A DNA stretch of 15,897 nt from Clostridia bacterium (GTDB lineage: Bacteria; Bacillota; Clostridia; Oscillospirales; Acutalibacteraceae), in the NCBI GenBank assembly GCA_017454565.1, contig JAFTCS010000126.1, forward strand, positions 1 to 15,897, in the 5' to 3' direction. Below, piece by piece: positions 1 through 4,266 of this stretch (its first letter is position 1; each line of letters opens with the position of its first letter). Under the pieces are notes generated by a model. That model searched no databases. It saw nothing but the letters and a program-made list of their open reading frames with translations, and was not told where the DNA came from. The position numbers and the translations under genes were made by a program.

Positions 1-219
1 ATAGCGCAGGAAGGCAAACTGATCGACAGGCAAAAAGAAATACTGGACAGAATACAGCTTGTGGGCAATCCTGTTCTTATAGCTGTGCTGACCGACAAAT
101 ACATAAACGGCATGAGCATTGAAAAAATAGCGGAAGCAATGAACAAGTCTGTGCGGACGATCTGTGTCTGGCACGGTCAGGCATTGCAGATATTCCGACA
201 GGAGACCGGGCTTAAATAA
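1..219 (+). CDS. Sigma-70 region 4-like phage late regulator (5' end missing)
   Basis: The reading frame is open from base 1 to the TAA at 217-219, giving the last 72 residues of a protein whose start lies outside the window. The visible part contains YINGMSIEKIAEAMNKSVRT followed by WHGQALQIF. This is the helix-turn-helix pattern of sigma-70 region 4-like phage proteins of the DUF1492/ArpU/RinA type ('R-Y-I-N-G-hydrophobic-x-x-E-x-I-A-x-x-M'). In Gram-positive phages such proteins commonly sit just before the HNH and terminase genes and activate late transcription, which is the position seen here. The exact subfamily is not certain. It could also be a sigma-like protein without activator function. 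No downstream gene overlaps it: 167 bases separate it from the tRNA. Confidence 0.65.
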   Translation: MAQEGKLIDRQKEILDRIQLVGNPVLIAVLTDKYINGMSIEKIAEAMNKSVRTICVWHGQALQIFRQETGLK

Positions 220-264
220 GCAACATGCACAAATTAAATGCCAAACTTTTGGAATCCAACTTCA

Positions 265-293
265 TGTTTTTGCATACTCGTGTGTGGTAAAAT
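265..293 (+). promoter_or_regulatory. Weak candidate promoter upstream of the tRNA
   Basis: TGTTTT (265-270) and TAAAAT (288-293) are separated by 17 bases, and the -10 is preceded by TGTGTGG. The -10 is good but the -35 is poor, which would fit an activator-dependent late promoter using the regulator encoded just upstream. A small inverted repeat, CCAAA-CT-TTTGG, lies at 241-252. This is inference from motif spacing only. Confidence 0.3.
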
Positions 294-360
294 GGTAATA
301 TAAGATTGATGCAAAGAAGTCTTATGGTGCTGATTTCATTTGTAAAAACCTCCAAAACAA

Positions 361-380
361 GGGATGCGGCAGTGCATCCC
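361..380 (+). other. Perfect 7-bp hairpin just before the tRNA
   Basis: GGGATGC (361-367) and GCATCCC (374-380) form a perfect stem with a 6-base GGCAGT loop. It ends six bases before the first base of the tRNA. No T-run follows on the plus strand, so it is not a terminator in that direction. It may be a leader structure or a tRNA-processing element. Confidence 0.5.
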
Positions 381-386
381 CAATTC

Positions 387-462
387 GGCAGAGTAGATCA
401 ATAGGGAGATCGCCGGGTTCATTGCCCGGAGGTTACGGGTTCAAGTCCTGTCTCTGCACCCA
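387..462 (+). tRNA. tRNA with anticodon CAT and initiator (fMet)-like features
   Basis: The 76 bases fold as a full cloverleaf with no gaps. The acceptor strands are 387-393 and 452-458, with six pairs and a G1-A72 mismatch. The D stem is GATC/GATC (396-399, 408-411), with G18 G19 and A21 in the loop. The anticodon stem is CCGGG/CCCGG (413-417, 425-429) and the loop is TTCATTG, placing CAT at 420-422. The T stem is ACGGG/CCTGT with loop TTCAAGT. The gene ends in an encoded CCA (460-462). Three features match bacterial initiator tRNAs: no Watson-Crick pair at 1:72, A11-U24 in the D stem, and three consecutive G:C pairs at 29-31/39-41. Oddities are U at position 37 (normally a purine), G38 and discriminator C73. 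It could instead be a degenerate elongator or an Ile2 (lysidine) tRNA. It is phage-encoded rather than an attachment site, since late genes lie on both sides. Confidence 0.85.
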
Positions 463-533
463 AGTATAAGAATTTTCTTTTTGTGCACATCTGCTGTTCC
501 TTTCTTTCCATTTTTTTCACTTCCTTTATTCAA

Positions 534-587
534 CACAAGAGTCATCCTGCTTAACCACCGGGATGGCTTTTGTGTTTTCTTGTTTTT
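534..587 (+). terminator. Strong intrinsic terminator before the HNH gene
   Basis: Bases 534-547 and 561-574 pair over 14 positions, two of them G-T, around a 13-base loop. TTTTCTTGTTTTT (575-587) follows at once. The HNH Shine-Dalgarno starts at 588, directly after the T-run. The terminator therefore separates the regulator/tRNA transcript from the packaging genes. Either a promoter has been missed or the late operon is reached by antitermination. Confidence 0.85.
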
Positions 588-597
588 GAGGTGTTTT

Positions 598-924
598 ATG
601 AGAGATTTTGCAAAAAAATTCTATACCAGTACAAAGTGGCGCAAGTGTCGTAATAACTTTATTGGTGAGAGGATACTGACGGACGGCGGTCTGTGTCAAA
701 GGTGTCACAAAGAGCCGGGATTTATAGTGCATCACAAAGTATATCTCACACCGGCAAACATTACGATTCCGGAAATAAGCCTGAATCCTGAGAACCTTGA
801 ATATCTGTGCCATGAGTGCCATGATCGGGAGCATAACAGCCGGCTTCGGGTGCGTTTTGATGAAAACGGGCGGGTCATACCTCCCGAAGACAGCGAGGTG
901 ATCGAAACTGAATTTTCAGATTGA
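598..924 (+). CDS. HNH endonuclease associated with the terminase
   Basis: This 108-aa protein has the small phage HNH layout. It starts with FYTSTKWRKCRNNFI, followed by a zinc-binding pair C33-x-x-C36. His45-His46 ('IVHHKVYL') forms the first catalytic part of the motif. 'NPENLEYL' (residues 63-70) follows, and then C71-x-x-C74 with 'CHDREH' ending in His79. Such proteins nick or cleave at cos sites together with the large terminase in HK97-type and related cos phages, and their gene is usually next to the small terminase, as here. ATG598 was chosen over upstream in-frame TTG481 because GAGGTG (588-593) stands four bases before it and a terminator occupies 534-587. The C-terminal 25 residues are acidic and polar, outside the HNH fold. 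The end overlaps the probable start of the small terminase. Confidence 0.9.
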   Translation: MRDFAKKFYTSTKWRKCRNNFIGERILTDGGLCQRCHKEPGFIVHHKVYLTPANITIPEISLNPENLEYLCHECHDREHNSRLRVRFDENGRVIPPEDSEVIETEFSD

Positions 925-1282
925 CGACAAGGAGAAAAGATGCAGAAAAGAGGAAAAACGCCTGAAAGAGATCTTCGGCATAAAGCCGAAGGTCGAGCTG
1001 TCAAAGAAACTTCGTACGGCAATACATCTCATAGAGAGGGCTGCATTCTACCATGTAGCTCTTGAAGAGTTGGAAAAGGATATTGAGCAGAACGGATCCA
1101 CGGAGTTCTTTCAGCAGTCGGAAAGTCAGCCGGGATACGAGCGCAAGCGGCCGGCTTATGACCAGTATCTTACAAGTACGTCACAGTATCAGAAGATCAT
1201 CAAGCAGCTTACTGATCTGCTGCCAAAGGACGACGTTACAGCAGATGAATTCACATCCTATATCGGGGGGGATAAGAAATAA
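908..1282 (+). CDS. terS: Terminase small subunit, P27 family; start codon uncertain and non-canonical
   Basis: The frame ending in TAA 1280-1282 contains the P27-type small-terminase pattern: KEEKRLKEIFG, then LIERAAFYHVALEELEKDIE, then YDQYLTSTSQYQKIIKQLTD and LLPKDD. The small subunit binds phage DNA and recruits the large terminase. The family similarity runs upstream to about base 926, so the protein must start between the in-frame TGA at 899-901 and that point. The only near-cognate codons there are CTG908 (seven bases after GAGGTG 895-900) and ATT920 (overlapping the HNH stop). No ATG, GTG or TTG exists in frame before TTG1070, which would cut away half the domain. A well-placed AAGGAG-ATG at 929-942 is in the wrong frame. 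Either the gene uses an unusual start or a one-base indel in 944-955 has broken it. CTG908 gives 124 aa, about the usual length. Confidence 0.8.
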   Translation: MNFQIDDKEKRCRKEEKRLKEIFGIKPKVELSKKLRTAIHLIERAAFYHVALEELEKDIEQNGSTEFFQQSESQPGYERKRPAYDQYLTSTSQYQKIIKQLTDLLPKDDVTADEFTSYIGGDKK

Positions 1283-2934
1283 ACGATATTGAAATTTACT
1301 TTACACAAATTTATGACGGCAGGATAGCCGCCTGTGAGAAGATGAAGAAACAGGCTGAAAATATCCTTACGGCTCTTGCAAACCCGGGAAAATACCACTA
1401 TGACCACGAAATAGCCATGAGGCACATTGACTTTATAGAACGGTTCTGCTGTTATCCAAGCGGCATAAAGATGGGTCAGCCTTTCAAGCTGGAGCTTTTC
1501 CAGAGGGCGCGCTTGCAGGCTCTTTTCGGCTTTGTGGACGATGATGATCTGAGACAGTACAACGAGTGCGAAATCGTAGAGGGACGAAAAAACGGCAAGA
1601 CAAGCGAAACAGCCGCAGTAGAGATCGACCTGCTTTGCAATGACAATGAAAACTCTCCGCAAATATATAATTTAGCCACAAAGAGAGAGCAGGCCAACCT
1701 TGGCTTTAATGCCGTTTATAAAATGATCTTGCAGTCGCCCTTGCTGAAAAAGCACATACGAAAGAGGGCGGCAGACCTTTACTTTGCGAAGAATCTGGGC
1801 TACATAAAAGCTATGGCATCGGACACTTCCGGCCTTGACGGTCTGGATGTGCATGGTGCTGTCATTGACGAACTGGCGGCGATAAAAAATCGCGACCTGT
1901 ACGACCTGGTAAAGCAGGCTATGGGTGCCCGGTCTCAGCCGCTCCTTTTTACTATAACGACAAACGGCTTTGTCCGCAACGGTATTTTTGATGCTCAGTA
2001 TGAGTATGCCGCTAAAGTCATCGAGAACCCGGACAAGGATGAACATTTTCTGCCGTTTATCTATGAGCTTGACAGCCCTGACGAATGGGACAAGCCAGAA
2101 TGTTGGGTTAAAGCCAATCCCGGCTTAGGTACGGTAAAATCTATGGACTATCTGATGCAGATGGTCAGCAAGGCAAAGCAGGATGCAAGCTTTCGGCCTA
2201 CTGTCTTCGTCAAAGATTTCAACCTGAAAGAGAATCCACAAAGCAGATGGCTGACCTATTCAGAAGCGCACTGCACCGAAACGGTACCGGAATACGATTG
2301 GCGTTATGGCATAGGCGGTTTTGATGCTGCCGACAGCGTGGATCTGAATGCCGCAAAGATGCTCTGTGTTCGTCCCGATGACCCGAATATATATGTCAAG
2401 TCCATGTACTGGATCCCGTCAAGGGTCATCGAGGAACAGCAGGAAAAGGGCAGTCGAGAGGGCCGTGACCATGTGCCTTATGATCTGTGGATAACACAGG
2501 GCTATATGCGCACCTGTGAGGGGCGCAAGGTTGACAAGCGTGTGATTTTGGAATGGTTTTGTGAGGTATGCGAAAAAGAGGGAATCATCCCGCTTTACAT
2601 CGGATATGACCAGTGGCATGTCTCGGACGAGCTGAAAGCGGCATTTGCTGATGAGTTTGGAGCAAATGCACCGATACCAGTCAGACAGGGGACATTGACT
2701 CTGAGTCAGCCCATGAAGGACCTGAAAGCGGATTTTCAGGAGCACCGCATCATTTACGATAATCCGATTGATGAATGGTGTCTTTTGAATACGGATATAA
2801 AAACAGACATCAACGGCAACATTCAGCCATGCAAGACAGACACACGCACACAGAGGATAGACGGTACAGCGGCTTTGCTTGACGCTTATGTTATTTATCA
2901 GAATAAGCGTGAGGAGCTGCTGACTCTACTATAG
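1279..2934 (+). CDS. terL: Terminase large subunit (ATPase and nuclease)
   Basis: This is the DNA-packaging motor of the phiC31/HK97-like Terminase_1 type. Counting from ATG1342, the Walker A-like motif GRKNGKT is at 81-87. Walker B is VIDE (174-177) and the coupling motif TITTNG is at 204-209. The C-terminal nuclease domain has acidic residues in 'GGFDAADSVDLNA' (near 328), 'YIGYDQWH' (near 420) and 'RIDGTAALLDAY' near the end. The N-terminal pattern usual in this family (IE-x-Y-x-x-x-I-x-x-G-x-I) is encoded upstream of ATG1342, from ATA1279 on ('NDIEIYFTQIYDGRIAACEK'). ATA1279 overlaps the terS stop as ATAA and follows a G-run (1265-1271) that could act as Shine-Dalgarno, while ATG1342 has no spaced ribosome binding site. 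I therefore place the start at ATA1279 (551 aa). If AUA is not used, the product is 530 aa from 1342. Confidence 0.93.
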   Translation: MNDIEIYFTQIYDGRIAACEKMKKQAENILTALANPGKYHYDHEIAMRHIDFIERFCCYPSGIKMGQPFKLELFQRARLQALFGFVDDDDLRQYNECEIVEGRKNGKTSETAAVEIDLLCNDNENSPQIYNLATKREQANLGFNAVYKMILQSPLLKKHIRKRAADLYFAKNLGYIKAMASDTSGLDGLDVHGAVIDELAAIKNRDLYDLVKQAMGARSQPLLFTITTNGFVRNGIFDAQYEYAAKVIENPDKDEHFLPFIYELDSPDEWDKPECWVKANPGLGTVKSMDYLMQMVSKAKQDASFRPTVFVKDFNLKENPQSRWLTYSEAHCTETVPEYDWRYGIGGFDAADSVDLNAAKMLCVRPDDPNIYVKSMYWIPSRVIEEQQEKGSREGRDHVPYDLWITQGYMRTCEGRKVDKRVILEWFCEVCEKEGIIPLYIGYDQWHVSDELKAAFADEFGANAPIPVRQGTLTLSQPMKDLKADFQEHRIIYDNPIDEWCLLNTDIKTDINGNIQPCKTDTRTQRIDGTAALLDAYVIYQNKREELLTLL

Positions 2935-2947
2935 GAGGCTTATATCA

Positions 2948-3373
2948 ATGGACAGAAATGAAATAGAAGAGAAAATACAGTGGATTACTAACAAGCAGCG
3001 TTATGCAAAACTATCACTTGAGGAAACAGCCTATCTCGAACACGAAAAAACAAGGCTGAAAACTCTTTTGAGTGGTACCGTCAAAGCCGATGCGGGCAAG
3101 CCTCAACTGACACTCGTACCTCGAAAGATTCTTTTCGACATTGCAAGGGTCAGAGAGTACGGCACAAAGAAATACGGCGATCCCGAAAATTGGCGGTACG
3201 TGAGGCCTGAGCGTTACAGAGAAGCGGCGTTTCGGCACTTCATGGCGTATCTTGATGACCCGCAGGGCGTTGACGCGGAGAGTGGATTGCCGCATCTTTC
3301 GCACTTGGCTTGCAACATTGCTTTTCTTTGTGAGATGGAGAGGAAACGAGGTGAACAGAATGAGCCTGACTGA
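2948..3373 (+). CDS. dATP/dGTP diphosphohydrolase N-terminal-like protein (DUF5664)
   Basis: The 141-aa protein has a coiled, charged N-terminus (residues 1-45). It then carries the compact pattern of the DUF5664 / MazZ N-terminal family: 'DAGKPQLTLVPRKILFDIARV', 'REYGTKKYGDPENW', 'YREAAFRHFMAYL', 'DAESGLPHLSHLACNIAFL'. Related all-alpha proteins bind or hydrolyse purine deoxynucleotides. In some Z-genome (diaminopurine) phages, MazZ removes dATP and dGTP. No purZ or other base-modification gene is in this window, so a Z genome is not shown. The pattern is widespread in ordinary phages, and its function there is unclear. The start is supported by AGGAGG ending nine bases before ATG2948. It is an accessory gene placed between terminase and portal. 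Confidence 0.75.
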   Translation: MDRNEIEEKIQWITNKQRYAKLSLEETAYLEHEKTRLKTLLSGTVKADAGKPQLTLVPRKILFDIARVREYGTKKYGDPENWRYVRPERYREAAFRHFMAYLDDPQGVDAESGLPHLSHLACNIAFLCEMERKRGEQNEPD

Positions 3374-3428
3374 GATCATGCGCTACAGTATGCAGGCTAT
3401 CGGCGGCGATTATGAATACTGCCGCTGA
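3360..3428 (+). CDS. Possible 22-codon small ORF
   Basis: ATG3360 opens a 22-residue frame beginning MSLTEIMRYS and ending in TGA 3426-3428. It has GAGGTG (3348-3353) six bases before the start and overlaps the end of the previous gene, as real phage genes in this operon do. No family is recognised. It may be a true small protein, a remnant of a larger gene cut when the opposite-strand cassette was inserted, or chance. The Shine-Dalgarno is its main support. Confidence 0.35.
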   Translation: MSLTEIMRYSMQAIGGDYEYCR

Positions 3429-3450
3429 GAGCCCACAGAGGACGGGCTTT
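3428..3450 (+). terminator. Weak terminator-like hairpin after the packaging genes
   Basis: AGAGCCC (3428-3434) and GGGCTTT (3444-3450) pair over seven positions, one of them G-T, with a 9-base loop. Only TTT then AAAA follows, so termination would be inefficient. It lies at the boundary between the plus-strand packaging genes and the minus-strand cassette. Confidence 0.35.
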
Positions 3451-3510
3451 AAAACAAAGAGGTAAACTTATACTCAGAAATGTTCGGACGCTCTGAGAGG
3501 CTCTCCGCTA

Positions 3511-3540
3511 AAAAGAAACCCGCTGCCGGATAGCAGCGGG
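3511..3540 (-). terminator. Strong intrinsic terminator of the minus-strand cassette
   Basis: On the minus strand, CCCGCTGC and GCAGCGGG (plus coordinates 3533-3540 and 3519-3526) form a perfect 8-bp GC-rich stem with a 6-base loop. TTTCTTTTT follows (plus 3510-3518 read in reverse). It lies 35 bases beyond the XRE stop codon and would end transcription of that operon before it runs against terminase transcription. Confidence 0.85.
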
Positions 3541-3551
3541 AGAGGGCGTTT

Positions 3552-3571
3552 GTGCTGCCGTTTGGCAGCGC
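3552..3571 (-). other. Second hairpin directly after the XRE stop codon
   Basis: GTGCTGCC (3552-3559) and GGCAGCGC (3564-3571) pair over eight positions, one of them a wobble, with a 4-base loop. It begins four bases after the XRE stop codon on the minus strand. It lacks a T-run and probably stabilises the mRNA end ahead of the real terminator. Confidence 0.5.
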
Positions 3572-3575
3572 GTTA

Positions 3576-3767
3576 TTATTCAGTTGTCTGAGGTCTGCAC
3601 AGTTCGTCAAGGGTAACGCCGAGAGCATCGGCAAGCTTGAGTGCATTATCAACAGTGCATTTGTCACGGCGGATAATTTCCTCAATCGTGCGCTTGGGCA
3701 GGTCGCTCAGATCGGCTAACTGCTGAACGGTCAGCCCCTTTTCTTTGCGGATTTTCTGAATGTTCAT
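3576..3767 (-). CDS. XRE/Cro-type helix-turn-helix regulator (63 aa)
   Basis: The whole protein is one helix-turn-helix domain. 'IRKEKGLTVQQLADLSDLP' gives helices 1-2, 'KRTIEEIIRRD' the recognition helix, and 'TVDNALKLADALGVTLDEL' helices 4-5. At 63 residues it has no partner or ligand domain, as in small Cro-like repressors. The start ATG overlaps the TGA of the 35-aa ORF as ATGA and has GGAGG (plus 3776-3780 region) nine bases upstream, inside that ORF, so translation is probably coupled. It is the last gene of a minus-strand operon with its own promoter and terminator. A likely operator is the palindrome inside that promoter (4109-4126), which would make it autoregulatory. This is inference: no binding data can be read from sequence. 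Confidence 0.9.
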   Translation of the reverse strand: MNIQKIRKEKGLTVQQLADLSDLPKRTIEEIIRRDKCTVDNALKLADALGVTLDELCRPQTTE

Positions 3768-3871
3768 AAGCGAAAACCTCCAATGATCTGAATGATAAGA
3801 TAGACAAGAAATGCTGAAAGCGATACAAGAAAAACAAGGTGCAAAGCAAGCTTAAAAACGGATTTTTTCAT
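3764..3871 (-). CDS. 35-aa single-pass membrane peptide coupled to the XRE gene
   Basis: The minus-strand ORF starts MKKSVFKLAL and ends IIGGFRL. After three N-terminal residues with two lysines, residues 5 to about 31 are almost entirely hydrophobic, enough for one transmembrane helix. It has no recognised family. The TGA overlaps the XRE ATG by ATGA, and the XRE Shine-Dalgarno lies inside its last codons, which argues that it is really translated. Its own ribosome binding site is weak. It could anchor a signal that controls XRE, act as a small toxin or exclusion peptide, or serve mainly as a leader for coupling. Confidence 0.6.
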   Translation of the reverse strand: MKKSVFKLALHLVFLVSLSAFLVYLIIQIIGGFRL

Positions 3872-3899
3872 TGATTTTCTGAAAGGCCTGTTGTATAAT
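3871..3899 (+). promoter_or_regulatory. Plus-strand promoter facing into the minus-strand cassette
   Basis: TTGATT (3871-3876), a 17-base spacer and a perfect TATAAT (3894-3899) make a near-consensus sigma-A promoter. A transcript would begin near 3906, contain the 12-bp hairpin 3918-3947, and run antisense to the 39-aa peptide gene. No convincing plus-strand gene lies downstream before the portal, so the product would be an antisense or regulatory RNA. Confidence 0.6.
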
Positions 3900-3917
3900 G
3901 GAGTTGATCAAGGGTAA

Positions 3918-3947
3918 CTTTGAGAGGAGTTCCGGCTCCTCTCAAAG
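3918..3947. other. Perfect 12-bp inverted repeat between the two small peptide genes
   Basis: CTTTGAGAGGAG (3918-3929) and CTCCTCTCAAAG (3936-3947) form a perfect hairpin with loop TTCCGG. It lies 10 bases beyond the stop codon of the 39-aa ORF on the minus strand and about 12 bases after the predicted start of the plus-strand antisense RNA. Neither side has a clear T-run, so it is a poor terminator. It would shape both transcripts. The arms hold GAGGAG/CTCCTC, which could mask ribosome binding sites. Confidence 0.75.
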
Positions 3948-3957
3948 CCTGCTCAGA

Positions 3958-4077
3958 TTAACCTCCGAGCATCTTGATCAGGATCAATATCCAGCCGATA
4001 AGGGAAATGATCCTTATGATGAGCTTTTCGAGTTTCTTGACTATCTCGATCAGCTCATCAATTTTTTTGCCTTTCAA
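3958..4077 (-). CDS. 39-aa amphipathic/hydrophobic peptide, toxin-like
   Basis: The minus-strand ORF begins at TTG (plus 4075-4077), eight bases after GGAGG (plus 4086-4090), and ends TAA (plus 3958-3960). It reads MKGKKIDELIEIVKKLEKLI for residues 1-20, a lysine-rich amphipathic helix. Residues 21-39 form a very hydrophobic segment (IRIISLIGWILILIKMLGG) with one tryptophan. Size, charge and the single membrane-seeking helix resemble type I toxins and small phage membrane peptides, but no family is recognised. It is the first gene after a perfect-consensus minus-strand promoter, with a leader of only about 20 bases, and a plus-strand promoter fires against its 3' end. The non-ATG start and good Shine-Dalgarno suggest moderate expression. 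It could also be an exclusion or signalling peptide. Confidence 0.6.
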   Translation of the reverse strand: MKGKKIDELIEIVKKLEKLIIRIISLIGWILILIKMLGG

Positions 4078-4103
4078 TGTTCTCACCTCCCTTCCATGAT
4101 TAT

Positions 4104-4132
4104 ATTATACCACTAAAATTAGTGGTTGTCAA
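4104..4132 (-). promoter_or_regulatory. Perfect-consensus promoter with a palindromic operator in its spacer
   Basis: On the minus strand TTGACA (plus 4127-4132), exactly 17 bases, then TATAAT (plus 4104-4109). The spacer is filled by the palindrome ACCACTAA-AA-TTAGTGGT (4109-4126), with perfect 8-base arms. A dimeric repressor bound there would cover both promoter elements. The XRE protein encoded at the end of this operon is the obvious candidate. This is the strongest promoter in the window. Confidence 0.85.
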
Positions 4133-4170
4133 TACCTTTTTGTAATTTTTTTAAACTTTTTCAAAAATCT

Positions 4171-4241
4171 CTTGACTATTCTATTGGGGAATTTGGTGTT
4201 TTTGACTTGCTTTAACCAATTATTTTCCCCGTTTAGTCAAG
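4171..4241. repeat. Long nested inverted repeat in the non-coding stretch
   Basis: Three nested pairings share one axis. CTTGACTA (4171-4178) pairs with TAGTCAAG (4234-4241), GGGGAA (4186-4191) with TTCCCC (4225-4230), and TTGGT (4193-4197) with ACCAA (4215-4219). The loop is 17 bases. Together they form an imperfect 71-base hairpin in AT-rich DNA with no gene. It may be a structured RNA, a binding site or the remains of an element. Confidence 0.5.
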
Positions 4242-4266
4242 GAAAACCCGCATAAACAGCGGATTT

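Noticed and set aside
387..462. tRNA as an attachment site (attL/attR core)
   Set aside because: Phage late genes lie on both sides and the full cloverleaf is present, so this is not a prophage boundary.
940..1065. 41-codon ORF MQKRGKTPERDL... with AAGGAG five bases before ATG
   Set aside because: The reading frame differs from the recognisable small-terminase frame and its peptide looks like no family. It is kept only as evidence for a possible frameshift, not as a gene.
1062..1292. 76-codon plus-strand frame within the small terminase gene
   Set aside because: It is in another frame of the P27 domain, Ser/Arg-rich and without a ribosome binding site: a shadow.
3898..4116. 72-codon plus-strand frame starting at ATG3898
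   Set aside because: Its start overlaps the TATAAT of the predicted promoter, it runs antisense to the 39-aa peptide, has no Shine-Dalgarno and encodes a low-complexity acidic sequence. An RNA product is more likely than a protein.
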